Below, one piece after another: positions 17,836-25,656 of a DNA stretch of 54,608 nt. Under the pieces are notes generated by a model. The model made no database searches. It worked only from the letters and a program-made list of their open reading frames with translations, and was not told where the DNA came from. Every line of letters starts with the position of its first letter. Position 1 is the first letter of the stretch. The position numbers and the translations under genes were made by a program. Where the stretch lies: NCBI GenBank assembly GCA_934502885.1, contig CAKSUT010000017.1, positions 1-54,608 of the forward strand. The letters run 5' to 3'. This stretch comes from an uncultured Eubacteriales bacterium (lineage in GTDB: Bacteria > Bacillota > Clostridia > Oscillospirales > CAG-382).

Positions 17836-18747
17836 TTATTGCGTGATTTTGAGTATATCCGGGCTTCCGTCGCCGCTCTTTACGAACTCTGCCTCGGCAA
17901 AGCATACCTTTCTCGGCTTGAAATCGCCGTTCCGGCTGCCGTGACAATGATATGTGCAGAGATATTTATCGGGAGTGTCGGCAGGCATAAAGCTGTGGTG
18001 TCCTGTTCCGACGATATCGTCAAATCTGTGCAGAATCGGGTTGCCGCCATATTTTACGAAAGGTCCCATCGGCGAGTCGGATACCGCATACCCAACGGCA
18101 TAGGCGGCGTTTCTTGTGTGATTTGCGGAGTAGGTGAGATAATACAGTCCGCCGTGCTTCAGCACAAACGGTCCTTCGGCAATACGGCAGTCAACCGTTT
18201 CCCAAGGCTCTGCCGTTTCGATAAGTCTTGTGCCGAAGTCTTTCTCGACTCTTTTGAGGTCATTCGACATCTTTGCGACGCTTATTATGTTCGCATGGTC
18301 GAAAAATACGTAGTAAAGATATATGCTTCCGTCGTCGTCGAAAAACAGGTGTCCGTCTATCGAGGGACGATCAATAAGCCAACCGTCCGACCACTGCGCA
18401 AAAGGACCTTCGGGACTGTCCGATACTGCTATTGAGATGTGTTCGTCGGCAGTGTAGACCATGCAGAACTTTCCGCCGTGAAACGATACCTCCGGTGACC
18501 AGAAGCCGTGAGTGCCGAGAACGTCGCCCTTTAAGAGACAGTACTTTCCATCCTCCCAATTCGTGAGATTTTCCGAGATATGAACCTCTATGCCGTCTTT
18601 GCCGTTCTTGCAAGTCTCGAAAAACGGGTATTCCTTTGTGAAAGCCGGCATATCGTTTTCCGTAGTGCAATATGTGTAATACTTTCCGCCGAAGCGAAGA
18701 GTGAACGCATCTCCGCCGTCAAAAGCTCTTTTTGGGTACTTGTACAT
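17836..18747 (-). CDS. Glycoside hydrolase family 43 (xylosidase/arabinosidase type)
   Basis: Five-bladed beta-propeller glycosidase of 303 residues without signal peptide, so intracellular. GH43 landmarks are visible: an N-terminal GGDAFTLRFGGKYY (catalytic base Asp region), WSPEV, the SIDGHLFFDDDGSIYLYY strand (pKa-modulating Asp) and AEGPFVLKHGGLYYLTYS with the general acid Glu. Family members release xylose or arabinose from plant oligosaccharides. A divergent AraC regulator with overlapping promoters suggests inducible control by the sugar. GGAGG sits 7 bases before the ATG. Confidence 0.88.
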   Translation of the reverse strand: MYKYPKRAFDGGDAFTLRFGGKYYTYCTTENDMPAFTKEYPFFETCKNGKDGIEVHISENLTNWEDGKYCLLKGDVLGTHGFWSPEVSFHGGKFCMVYTADEHISIAVSDSPEGPFAQWSDGWLIDRPSIDGHLFFDDDGSIYLYYVFFDHANIISVAKMSNDLKRVEKDFGTRLIETAEPWETVDCRIAEGPFVLKHGGLYYLTYSANHTRNAAYAVGYAVSDSPMGPFVKYGGNPILHRFDDIVGTGHHSFMPADTPDKYLCTYHCHGSRNGDFKPRKVCFAEAEFVKSGDGSPDILKITQ

Positions 18748-18774
18748 TGCTTTTCCTCCGATTCGTTTTTTCTT

Positions 18775-18803
18775 ATTTTAACATATTGACAAACGGAATT
18801 CAA
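18775..18803 (-). promoter_or_regulatory. Promoter of the GH43 gene
   Basis: On the minus strand, TTGAAT (18803-18798), 17-base spacer, TAAAAT (18780-18775). It overlaps the oppositely directed AraC-gene promoter. Confidence 0.6.
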
Positions 18804-18814
18804 TGTGATATCAT
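18786..18814 (+). promoter_or_regulatory. Promoter of the AraC-family regulator
   Basis: TTGACA (18786-18791), 17-base spacer, TATCAT (18809-18814). Its -35 lies within the spacer of the GH43 promoter, so RNA polymerase can hold only one of the two at a time. Confidence 0.7.
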
Positions 18815-18852
18815 GTTATAAAACTGTCATATAGTGCTTTGGAGAGCGAAAA

Positions 18853-19605
18853 ATGCAATTTGAATCGATAGGGTATAATTTTTGTCACGACAGCAATTTC
18901 AGAATTGTGAGACCTTGCGGACTTGATTGGTATTTGCTTCTTATAATAAGGTCGAAAGCGTATTGCGAACGGAAAGACGAGAGGGTGAGCTTAAATCCCG
19001 GGTCACTCGTCGTCTTTGCTCCGAATACACCGCAGATTTTCGGTGCTGACGGCGAAGCCTACGTCAACGACTGGGTGGCGTTCACGCCGAACGAAAGCGA
19101 GAAGCATTTGCTCTCGGGGATACCACTTGACTGTTTTGCCGACGGCGACGGAGTCAAAATGTGTTCGGAACTTATACATATTATGCAGACAGAAAGCCGC
19201 ACCGGAGACGAAGACATGCTTTGCGATCTTTTTCGGCTGATACTAAAAAAGCTTTCGAATGTGTTCGGTGCGGAAAAGGCGGATAAACCGTATTTCGGCG
19301 AGCTTAAAAGTTTGCGTGAGAGGATATACGAAAACCCCTCCGAGAGATTTTCGGTGCAGTCTCTTGCCGATGAGCTTCATCTGAGCAAATCTTATTTTCA
19401 GCACATATACAAGGAGTGCTTCGGTGTGCCGCCCACAGCTGACATCATACACAACAGAACCGAGTACGCAAAGCAGCTTCTCGATTCGACGGCGTTTTCG
19501 GTGAGCCGTATTTCCGAAAAACTCGGATACGGCAGCGACGTTGATTTTATAAAGCAGTTCCGAAGGCAAACGGGCATGACGCCGCTTGAGTACAGAAAAA
19601 GATGA
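18853..19605 (+). CDS. AraC family transcriptional regulator
   Basis: A 250-residue regulator with an N-terminal cupin-like effector domain (RPCGLDWYLLLIIRSKAY, LNPGSLVVFAPNTPQIF) and a C-terminal double helix-turn-helix (SVQSLADELHLSKSYFQHIYKECFG and VSRISEKLGYGSDVDFIKQFRRQTGMTPLEYR). It probably senses a plant-derived sugar and controls the divergent GH43 gene and possibly distant genes. GGAGAG is 6 bases before the ATG. Transcription ends at a hairpin directly after the stop. Confidence 0.9.
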   Translation: MQFESIGYNFCHDSNFRIVRPCGLDWYLLLIIRSKAYCERKDERVSLNPGSLVVFAPNTPQIFGADGEAYVNDWVAFTPNESEKHLLSGIPLDCFADGDGVKMCSELIHIMQTESRTGDEDMLCDLFRLILKKLSNVFGAEKADKPYFGELKSLRERIYENPSERFSVQSLADELHLSKSYFQHIYKECFGVPPTADIIHNRTEYAKQLLDSTAFSVSRISEKLGYGSDVDFIKQFRRQTGMTPLEYRKR

Positions 19606-19620
19606 CGCATATAATTATAA

Positions 19621-19651
19621 AACGACCGGGGAAAAATCTCCGGTCTTTTTT
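19621..19651 (+). terminator. Terminator of the AraC-family gene
   Basis: A 9-bp stem with one G-T pair (GACCGGGGA with TCTCCGGTC), loop of 4, then six Ts. Confidence 0.8.
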
Positions 19652-19737
19652 CGACTCTTTTCACATTCTTTCGCACGGCGAATATAATAGACCGAGGACG
19701 GAAATATTCGTCCGAAGCGAAAGGAGAGAATGAAAGA

Positions 19738-19962
19738 GTGGAAAATATGACAGCAAACGAAAACAGAACCGGAAGATGCGGCTGCGGCTCTGGCGAAGCG
19801 AATACGGGCGGCGTTCTGCGTCCGTGCAAATGCTACCTTGCCATTGCGACGGTTCCCATGCAGAACGCCGACTGGAATAAGGTATACGGACTCGGCGACG
19901 CACTTGCGAGAGGTACGCTTTTCCCCGAGCTTGATCTTCCCTTTGTCGGCAGCGGAAGATAA
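19738..19962 (+). CDS. cotJA: Spore coat-associated protein CotJA
   Basis: First gene of a cotJABC operon. The 74-residue product ends with the family hallmark LARGTLFPELDLPFVGSGR, preceded by LAIATVPMQNADWNKVYGL. The N-terminal extension is Cys/Gly-rich (RCGCGSGEANTGG). The start is the GTG at 19738, 9-10 bases after AAGGAGAG; the ATG at 19747 is possible but poorly spaced. In Bacillus subtilis the CotJ proteins belong to the coat of the developing spore and are made in the mother cell under sigma-E. Confidence 0.88.
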   Translation: MENMTANENRTGRCGCGSGEANTGGVLRPCKCYLAIATVPMQNADWNKVYGLGDALARGTLFPELDLPFVGSGR

Positions 19963-20014
19963 CAAAAAACCGCCTAAGAGGCGGAACAACTTACAACACG
20001 GAGGATATGTGCAT

Positions 20015-20275
20015 ATGACAAAATGCAATGTATCGAGAGAAAGACTTATGCGGCAGATCCAAGAGGCGAGCTTTGCGATGTACGACGCACAGCTGTATCT
20101 CGACTCGCACCCGGGCGACGAGGCAGGCATGGCAAGGTTTAACGAGTACAATACGCTCCGCCGGGGACTTACCGAAGAATATACCGCAATGTACGGGCCC
20201 ATAACGACCGAAATGTACACTGCGGACGACACATTTACGTGGGCGACCGCACCGTGGCCGTGGCAGGAGGGATAA
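20015..20275 (+). CDS. cotJB: Spore coat protein CotJB
   Basis: An 86-residue protein with the CotJB pattern: an N-terminal RLMRQIQEASFAMYDAQLYLDSHP helix pair, then EEYTAMYGPIT, and the C-terminal W-x-x-APWPWQEG. GGAGG lies about 10 bases before the ATG at 20015. It ends 3 bases before cotJC, consistent with one transcript. Confidence 0.9.
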   Translation: MTKCNVSRERLMRQIQEASFAMYDAQLYLDSHPGDEAGMARFNEYNTLRRGLTEEYTAMYGPITTEMYTADDTFTWATAPWPWQEG

Positions 20276-20278
20276 GAT

Positions 20279-20878
20279 ATGTGGAATTACGAGAAAAAGC
20301 TTCAATACCCCATAAAAATAAAACGCCCTGATCCCAAGGCGGCAAAAATAATCATATCTCAGTTCGGAGGACCTGACGGTGAGCTTGCGGCGTCTCAGCG
20401 TTATCTCTCTCAAAGGTATACCATGCCCTATAACGAGGTCGTCGGTATACTCAACGATATCGGCACCGAAGAACTTGCGCACATGGAGCTCGTCTGCACG
20501 ATAATATATCAGCTTTTGCGCAACGCCTCGACAAAGGAGATAGAGGAGGGCGGACTTGCGCCTTACTTCGTTGACCACACCGTGGGACTCTGGCCGCAGT
20601 CTGCCGGAGGAATACCGTTCTCGGCGCTTCCCTTTGCGTCGAAAGGCGACGTCATAACAGACCTCACCGAGGATATGGCGGCGGAGCAGAAAGCGCGCAC
20701 GACCTACGACAACATTCTCCGCCTCGTGGACGACCCCGACGTTCGCGACCCCATAAAGTACCTGCGTCAGCGCGAGATAAACCACTTTCAGCGTTTCGGT
20801 GAAGCACTCGAAATTGCGAAATCGCGCATGGACAGCAAGAATTTCTACGCCGTAAACCCCGAATACGACAGAAAATAA
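20279..20878 (+). CDS. cotJC: CotJC, manganese catalase-like spore coat protein
   Basis: A 199-residue protein of the dimanganese catalase superfamily. Metal-ligand regions are recognisable: FGGPDGELAASQRYLSQRY, GTEELAHMELV (ExxH), DMAAEQKARTTY and REINHFQRFGEAL (ExxH). The position after cotJA/cotJB identifies it as CotJC, which may protect the spore from peroxide. The start at 20279 has GGAGGG overlapping the end of cotJB. A strong hairpin shared with the opposite operon ends the transcript. Confidence 0.92.
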   Translation: MWNYEKKLQYPIKIKRPDPKAAKIIISQFGGPDGELAASQRYLSQRYTMPYNEVVGILNDIGTEELAHMELVCTIIYQLLRNASTKEIEEGGLAPYFVDHTVGLWPQSAGGIPFSALPFASKGDVITDLTEDMAAEQKARTTYDNILRLVDDPDVRDPIKYLRQREINHFQRFGEALEIAKSRMDSKNFYAVNPEYDRK

Positions 20879-20888
20879 GACAAAACGC

Positions 20889-20934
20889 AAAACTCACCTC
20901 CGACACGTGAAGCGCGGAGGTGAGTTTTTCTTTA
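20889..20934. terminator. Bidirectional terminator between cotJC and the glycosylation cluster
   Basis: A 14-bp stem (AAAACTCACCTCCG with CGGAGGTGAGTTTT), loop 12, T-rich on both strands. It marks the 3' end of the long minus-strand cluster. Confidence 0.88.
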
Positions 20935-21276
20935 AAAAAGCATAAATACCAAAATGCCGCAGACGATTATTGCGTTCCCGAGAACTCGTTTCCGCGTGAT
21001 TTTCTCTTTGAGAATAATGCGCGAGAGAAGCATTACTAACACCGTTGACATCGAGTTTATCACGACCCCGAAGCGGTAATCGATTTTTGTGTATATGTAT
21101 ACGTTCAGTATAAGCACGCCGACATAGCACATATACGAAAATATTACATACGGATTCAGATATTCGAAAAATATGCTTTTGTGCTTTCGGTTCGCGCTCT
21201 TTTTCAGAATTATCTGCGAAAATGCGGTAATGAGCGCGCTTGCCGCCATTAAAATGTAAAAAATGTAATTATTCAC
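20932..21276 (-). CDS. SMR/EamA-like four-helix membrane protein (subunit 2 of pair)
   Basis: A 114-residue protein with four predicted membrane helices of the small multidrug resistance/DMT type (SALITAFSQIILKKSA in helix 1, NSMSTVLVMLLSRIILKEKIT in helix 3-4). Such short paired proteins include ArnE/ArnF, which flip undecaprenyl-phosphate-aminoarabinose. The GTG start at 21276 overlaps the upstream partner by 8 bases, strongly suggesting a heterodimer. Its place at the end of a sugar-nucleotide/GT2 cluster suggests flipping of a polyprenyl-phosphate-linked sugar (inference); a drug exporter is the alternative. Confidence 0.75.
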   Translation of the reverse strand: MNNYIFYILMAASALITAFSQIILKKSANRKHKSIFFEYLNPYVIFSYMCYVGVLILNVYIYTKIDYRFGVVINSMSTVLVMLLSRIILKEKITRKRVLGNAIIVCGILVFMLF

Positions 21277-21616
21277 TCTGCATCACCCAAATTCCGGCGA
21301 TAATAAGCGCCGTTCCCAAAATGTTTCCGATCGTGACACTTTCCGAAAATATAAGCACCGACCACAAAAGACTCCATATGTTGTAAACCGATTTGTGCGC
21401 GTATGCGACGTTTACGTCAAAATGCTTCAGATTCTGCTGCCAGAACACGGCGTACACGGCGCAGTTTGCGAGAATGAGCACGGCGAAAAGGAGAGTGTAA
21501 ACGCTGAACACTCCGTTTTCGCGGACGCTGTTCGCGGCGAGCTTCGAGAATATCCCCGTAAACGAAAACACAAGTATGTTGACGTGAAGAATGAATAAAC
21601 GCTTCGTTTTCTCCAT
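21269..21616 (-). CDS. SMR/EamA-like four-helix membrane protein (subunit 1 of pair)
   Basis: A 115-residue partner of the next gene, with four hydrophobic helices (ILVFSFTGIFSKLAA, VYTLLFAVLILANCAVYAVFW, SVYNIWSLLWSVLIFSESV, ILGTALIIAGIWVM). The helix-3/4 region SLLWSVLIFSE...GNILGTALIIAG is the EamA/SMR signature. The ATG at 21616 is one base after the wecE stop, with AAAGG 8 bases upstream; the GTG at 21625 is badly spaced. A candidate ArnE-like flippase half. Confidence 0.75.
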   Translation of the reverse strand: MEKTKRLFILHVNILVFSFTGIFSKLAANSVRENGVFSVYTLLFAVLILANCAVYAVFWQQNLKHFDVNVAYAHKSVYNIWSLLWSVLIFSESVTIGNILGTALIIAGIWVMQSE

Positions 21617-21617
21617 G

Positions 21618-22760
21618 TTATTCACCTTTAAAGAACGAGTAGATGTTTTCCAGAACGTAATCGACCTCAGCCTCCGTCAGCTCTTTGTACATGGGAAGTC
21701 TCACGAGAGTTTCGGAGGTTTTCGTCGTATATCTGTCCTCGCCGCAGAAACGGGAGCATTTCACGCCGAAAGGGGAGGAGTGGAGGGGAACGTAGTGGAA
21801 AGCGCAGGTGATGCCGCGGCTTTTCATATGTTCGATAAAAGCGCATCGTTCGCTGAGATTTTTCACCTTTATGTAAAACATATGCGCATTGTGAGTACAC
21901 TCCTTCGGAACGGTGGGAAGCGTTATGCAGCCTCTTTTTTCAAGCTCCTTCAAGCCGTCGTAATAGCGGTTGTACATTGCCGTGCGCGCCTCGTTTATTT
22001 TCTCCGCCTCGTTTAACTGCGCATACAGAAACGCCGCGCCGAGTTCGCTCGGCAGATACGATGAGCCGCAGTCAACCCATGTGTATTTGTCGGTCGCACC
22101 GAGTAAAAACTCCGCTCTGTTCGTGCCTTTTTCACGTATTATTGCGGCTCTTGCGGCGTCGTCCTCCGACCTTACAAGCAAAGCTCCGCCCTCGCCCATG
22201 GTGTAATTCTTCGTCTCGTGAAAGCTGTACGTTCCGAAATCTCCGATAGTGCCGAGAGGCGTGCCCTTGTAGTAAGCGTTGACGCCCTGTGCGGCATCCT
22301 CAACCACCTTAAGCGAGTATTCCTTTGCCAAGGCCGATATGTAATCCATTTCACAGCCGACTCCGGCATAGTGAACGGGGACTACGGCACGGGTCTTGTC
22401 GGTGACAGCCGCCTCGATAAGCTTTTCGTCTATGTTCTGCGTGTCCGGACGGATATCGACAAACACGATTTTCGCACCCCTCAGAACAAATGCGTTTGCG
22501 GTCGATACAAACGTGAACGACGGCATTATAACCTCGTCGCCCGGCTTTATGCCGCATAGAAGAGCCGCCATTTCAAGAGCGTGCGTACACGACGGAGTAA
22601 GAAACGCTTTCTTCGCACGGTACTTTTCCTCTATAAGCTTGCTGCATTCCTTGGTGTAGTAATTGTCGCCGCACAGCCTGCGCTTTTTTATCGCATCTTC
22701 GATGAATGCCGCTTCCGTTCCGACGACAGGCGGTATGTTAAAGGGTATTTTCGTAATCAT
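21618..22760 (-). CDS. wecE: dTDP-4-amino-4,6-dideoxygalactose transaminase (WecE/RffA-like)
   Basis: PLP-dependent sugar aminotransferase of the DegT/DnrJ/EryC1 family, 380 residues. It follows the E. coli WecE sequence closely: PFNIPPVVGTE, LCGDNYYTKECS, LTPSCTHALEMAALL, GDEVIMPSFTFVSTANAFV, PVHYAGVGCEMD, VVEDAAQGV, FHETKNYTMGEGGA (PLP lysine in HETKN), REKGTNRAEF, GSSYLPSELGAAFL and NAHMFYIK. WecE converts dTDP-4-keto-6-deoxyglucose, the product of RfbB, to dTDP-Fuc4N with glutamate. RfbA and RfbB are in the same cluster, so the pathway from glucose-1-phosphate is complete here. Confidence 0.92.
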   Translation of the reverse strand: MITKIPFNIPPVVGTEAAFIEDAIKKRRLCGDNYYTKECSKLIEEKYRAKKAFLTPSCTHALEMAALLCGIKPGDEVIMPSFTFVSTANAFVLRGAKIVFVDIRPDTQNIDEKLIEAAVTDKTRAVVPVHYAGVGCEMDYISALAKEYSLKVVEDAAQGVNAYYKGTPLGTIGDFGTYSFHETKNYTMGEGGALLVRSEDDAARAAIIREKGTNRAEFLLGATDKYTWVDCGSSYLPSELGAAFLYAQLNEAEKINEARTAMYNRYYDGLKELEKRGCITLPTVPKECTHNAHMFYIKVKNLSERCAFIEHMKSRGITCAFHYVPLHSSPFGVKCSRFCGEDRYTTKTSETLVRLPMYKELTEAEVDYVLENIYSFFKGE

Positions 22761-22772
22761 TGCATTAGCGCC

Positions 22773-24731
22773 TCATTTTTTGTTTTTCATATCAGCGAAA
22801 GCTTCCGTCAGATTGTATCCGCATTCAAAGCCGAGTTCGTTTTTTGCCTTTGATGTGTCGAGATAACAAACTGTCGTGTCCTCTTTTTTGCCGCGGTGCA
22901 TCTCGATTTTCGACGGTGAATCAAAGCCTCGGATAACCGCCTTTGCAAGCTCTGCGTTAGTTGTCCCGACTCCCGAGCCTATGTTGTAAACGCCGCATAA
23001 AGCATATTTTTGAAGTGAAAGCCATATTGCACGGCAGGCGTCCTTTACGTAAATGTAATCACGCTTTCCGACCGACTCACCGTATACGGCAAGAGGCTTT
23101 CCCGACACCGCGTTTTCGGTGTAAGTACTCACAAGATATCCGTTCGGGTCTTTTCCGATGACCTGGGAAAGCCGCAGAATTTTTATGTTCGTTCCGTAAT
23201 TGCGGTTGTAATAGTCGCAGAGAAGCTCGCAAGAATACTTCGAGATTCCGTAGTGATTTATGGGTGCGATAACGCCGTCCTCGCCGACGGGCGACTTCTG
23301 CGTGTTTGAATATACGCACCGTGACGAGAGATACACGATATTCTTTATTCCGAGCTTCACGCAGGCGATGAGCGTGTTTTCAAGCGTCCTTACGTTGTCC
23401 TCGTAGAGTGTGAGCGACTGCTTTTCGTCTTTCGATACTTTCTTTGCCGCAAGAATTACCGCGCTGTCACAGCCGCAAAGCGCCGCTTCAAGCCTGTCTG
23501 CGGAGTATTCGTCTACAGTGCCGTTCGTCCTTGAAACCTCGATAAGCTCCGTCTCGATGCCGTAAAGACTTTGAAAGCACTTTCCGATGAAGCCGCTTCC
23601 GCCGACCAAACCCACCCTCTTCGGCGATCCGAAAATTCTGTAGCCGCATTTTTCCATGTAGCCGTTCATTCTTTTGACGGTGTTTCCGGTGCCGTAATAC
23701 ATACGTTTATAATCGGCGGCACACTTCTCATATTTTTCGGCGTCGAATACGGTGTCCGGCGGCTCGCAGAAAAATTCCGTGTGCATGGGAACCCGGCTCA
23801 CCTTGTATTTCGGCACATTTATGTCTTTGCCGAGAAGCTGACGCACCGTCATGTCCAAAAGGTCAACGCCGCAGTATTCCTTTATAAGCCGCCACATATG
23901 ACAGCCGTCAAGGCGCGGAGTGACTTCTATAAGGTACGGATGTCCCTCCGATACCTTTATCTGAAAGTAAACCGGACCGTTTTCTATTTTGAGTGCTTTC
24001 ACCGTTTCACGCACAAGCTCGCCGATTTTTTCATGCGTCGGCGTCCCCTCAAACACGGAGGGGAGATGATGAGCCTTTATGATGCCGCCGGGAAAATTAG
24101 CAAACGATTCACGGTCGGAGAGCATGGAAAAAACAACCTCGCCGTTCTTCATATAGGCGTTGACCGAAACCTCGCTTCCCGAGACGTATTTTTCGAGAAT
24201 TACCTTGCCGCATCTCGAATGAGATTTTGCGCGGTCGAAATATTCCTCAAGCTCTGGGAAGCTTTCAGCTCTGAAAACGCCCCTCTGACCCTGCGAGTCA
24301 ACCGGCTTTATCACAAGCGGATAAAAGTCCGCGTTTCTTGCCTCGTCAAGCTTTTCGCAGACTGCAAAAGGTACATTGAAGCGGTTGTCAGCCCCGAGAG
24401 CTTCACGCATTAGGTGCTTGTTGCAGCAGATTTCGGCGGTTTTGCCCGACACGAAGCTGAACATACCGAGACTCTCCGCCACGCGGCAGAAAGTAGGGAC
24501 GGCAATGTCGCTTCCGACGGAATATATGTAATCTATCCCGTTGGCTTTGACGAAGCTTTCTATTTTGTCTGTGTCAACAATGTTTATCTCGGCGAAAACG
24601 TCGGCGAGAGGCACGCCCTTATCAGTGCTTGAGTAGCTGCAAACGTAAACCTCAAGTCCCGAACTTTTCGTGTATTCGATCAAATCAATCTGTGCGTTAC
24701 CTGCACCCAATATCAGCAATTTCTTTTTCAT
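22773..24731 (-). CDS. ATP-grasp ligase fused to NAD-dependent sugar epimerase/dehydratase
   Basis: A 652-residue two-domain enzyme. Residues 1 to about 375 form an ATP-grasp domain of carbamoyl-phosphate-synthetase-like type: KLLILGAGNAQIDLIEY, a pre-ATP-grasp Rossmann region, VIKPVDSQGQRGV (ATP-binding Lys and Gly loop), ILEKYVSGSEVSV and YLIEVTPRLDG (metal ligand Glu, with Thr where Asn is usual). Residues about 380-652 form an extended SDR: GLVGGSGFIG (NAD motif), LSSRCVYS and YGISK (catalytic Tyr and Lys), RDYIYVKDACRA. Start: the ATG at 24731 has GGGAG 9 bases upstream; the ATG at 24740 is adjacent to it. It overlaps the GT2 gene by 35 bases. I do not know a characterised fusion of this type. 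Inference: it tailors the amino sugar, e.g. ligating an acyl or amino acid to N4. Confidence 0.8.
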   Translation of the reverse strand: MKKKLLILGAGNAQIDLIEYTKSSGLEVYVCSYSSTDKGVPLADVFAEINIVDTDKIESFVKANGIDYIYSVGSDIAVPTFCRVAESLGMFSFVSGKTAEICCNKHLMREALGADNRFNVPFAVCEKLDEARNADFYPLVIKPVDSQGQRGVFRAESFPELEEYFDRAKSHSRCGKVILEKYVSGSEVSVNAYMKNGEVVFSMLSDRESFANFPGGIIKAHHLPSVFEGTPTHEKIGELVRETVKALKIENGPVYFQIKVSEGHPYLIEVTPRLDGCHMWRLIKEYCGVDLLDMTVRQLLGKDINVPKYKVSRVPMHTEFFCEPPDTVFDAEKYEKCAADYKRMYYGTGNTVKRMNGYMEKCGYRIFGSPKRVGLVGGSGFIGKCFQSLYGIETELIEVSRTNGTVDEYSADRLEAALCGCDSAVILAAKKVSKDEKQSLTLYEDNVRTLENTLIACVKLGIKNIVYLSSRCVYSNTQKSPVGEDGVIAPINHYGISKYSCELLCDYYNRNYGTNIKILRLSQVIGKDPNGYLVSTYTENAVSGKPLAVYGESVGKRDYIYVKDACRAIWLSLQKYALCGVYNIGSGVGTTNAELAKAVIRGFDSPSKIEMHRGKKEDTTVCYLDTSKAKNELGFECGYNLTEAFADMKNKK

Positions 24732-25647
24732 GTATAGCATCTCCCGTCAAGGTGTCCTGCCTTATAATATACTGAGGCTGTTTCGTGACTGTCATAAACA
24801 TTCTCATAACGTACTCGCCCACAATCCCTATTGCCGACAGTATAAGTCCCGAAAACGTACATATTTCGGCGTAAACCCGGTGCTCAAAGCCGCCGAAAAT
24901 GAGAGCGGGAATCAGGTATATAAGTCCTGCGGCGAAAATCGCAAAGCCCGACTTCAATATTAGCCTTACGGGTTTCAGAGAATAATTGAGAAGCGACGCC
25001 CAAAGGTGTATGAGCTTTTTTAAGGTGTAACCGCTTTTGCCGTAACGCCTGTCGAAATGCTCTATGTCAACATTCGCAATTCTTGACGACGTGCGCAGAA
25101 ACAGTCCCTGCAAATTTGAAAAGCTGCTCTCGCACTTTATAATTTCGTCGCGCACAAAGCGGCGTATTATGTACATCGGACACGCATAAAGCTCTTTCGG
25201 CTTGTCCAAAAGGTAGCACACGGAAATGTGGCTGAGGCGGCTTAAAATATTCCTGAAAAAGCCGTGATGACGCTTCGGAAATTTTCCGTAAACAATGTCA
25301 TACCCTTCGGAAAGCTTGCCGATAAGCTTCTTTATCTGAGAGGGCTGTGTCTGAAAATCGTCGTCCATGCCGAGAATGTAATCGCCGCTTGCGTACTTCA
25401 TACCGGCAAGAATTGCATTGTGCTGACCGCAGTTTTTCGCAAGGTCAACTCCTATTACGGAGCCGTACCTTTCGGCGAGCCGCCTTATTTCGGAGTAGGT
25501 TCCGTCGGTCGAGCCGTCGTTTACGAGGACAAATTCGTAGTCGCAGTACCCGTCAAGCTCCGCCGCCGTTTTTTCCACAACCTCCGCAATCGATTTTTCC
25601 GCAAAGTAGCAGGGAATTACAACGGAGATTTTTTGGTTATTCATCAT
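24697..25647 (-). CDS. Polyprenyl-phosphate glycosyltransferase, GT2 (DPM/ArnC/GtrB type)
   Basis: A 316-residue membrane-associated GT-A enzyme. SVVIPCYFAEKSIAEVV begins the fold; LVNDGSTDGT binds the nucleotide, and GMDDDFQTQP carries the metal-binding DxD. Two C-terminal hydrophobic helices (FAIFAAGLIYLIPALIFGG and LILSAIGIVGEYVMRMFM) are typical of DPM-synthase-like enzymes that move a sugar from a nucleotide to undecaprenyl phosphate on the inner leaflet. In this cluster the donor is probably dTDP-Fuc4N or its derivative. GGGGGGA precedes the double ATG start. The end overlaps the ATP-grasp/SDR gene. Confidence 0.88.
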   Translation of the reverse strand: MMNNQKISVVIPCYFAEKSIAEVVEKTAAELDGYCDYEFVLVNDGSTDGTYSEIRRLAERYGSVIGVDLAKNCGQHNAILAGMKYASGDYILGMDDDFQTQPSQIKKLIGKLSEGYDIVYGKFPKRHHGFFRNILSRLSHISVCYLLDKPKELYACPMYIIRRFVRDEIIKCESSFSNLQGLFLRTSSRIANVDIEHFDRRYGKSGYTLKKLIHLWASLLNYSLKPVRLILKSGFAIFAAGLIYLIPALIFGGFEHRVYAEICTFSGLILSAIGIVGEYVMRMFMTVTKQPQYIIRQDTLTGDAIHEKEIADIGCR

Positions 25648-25656
25648 TTGTCCCCC

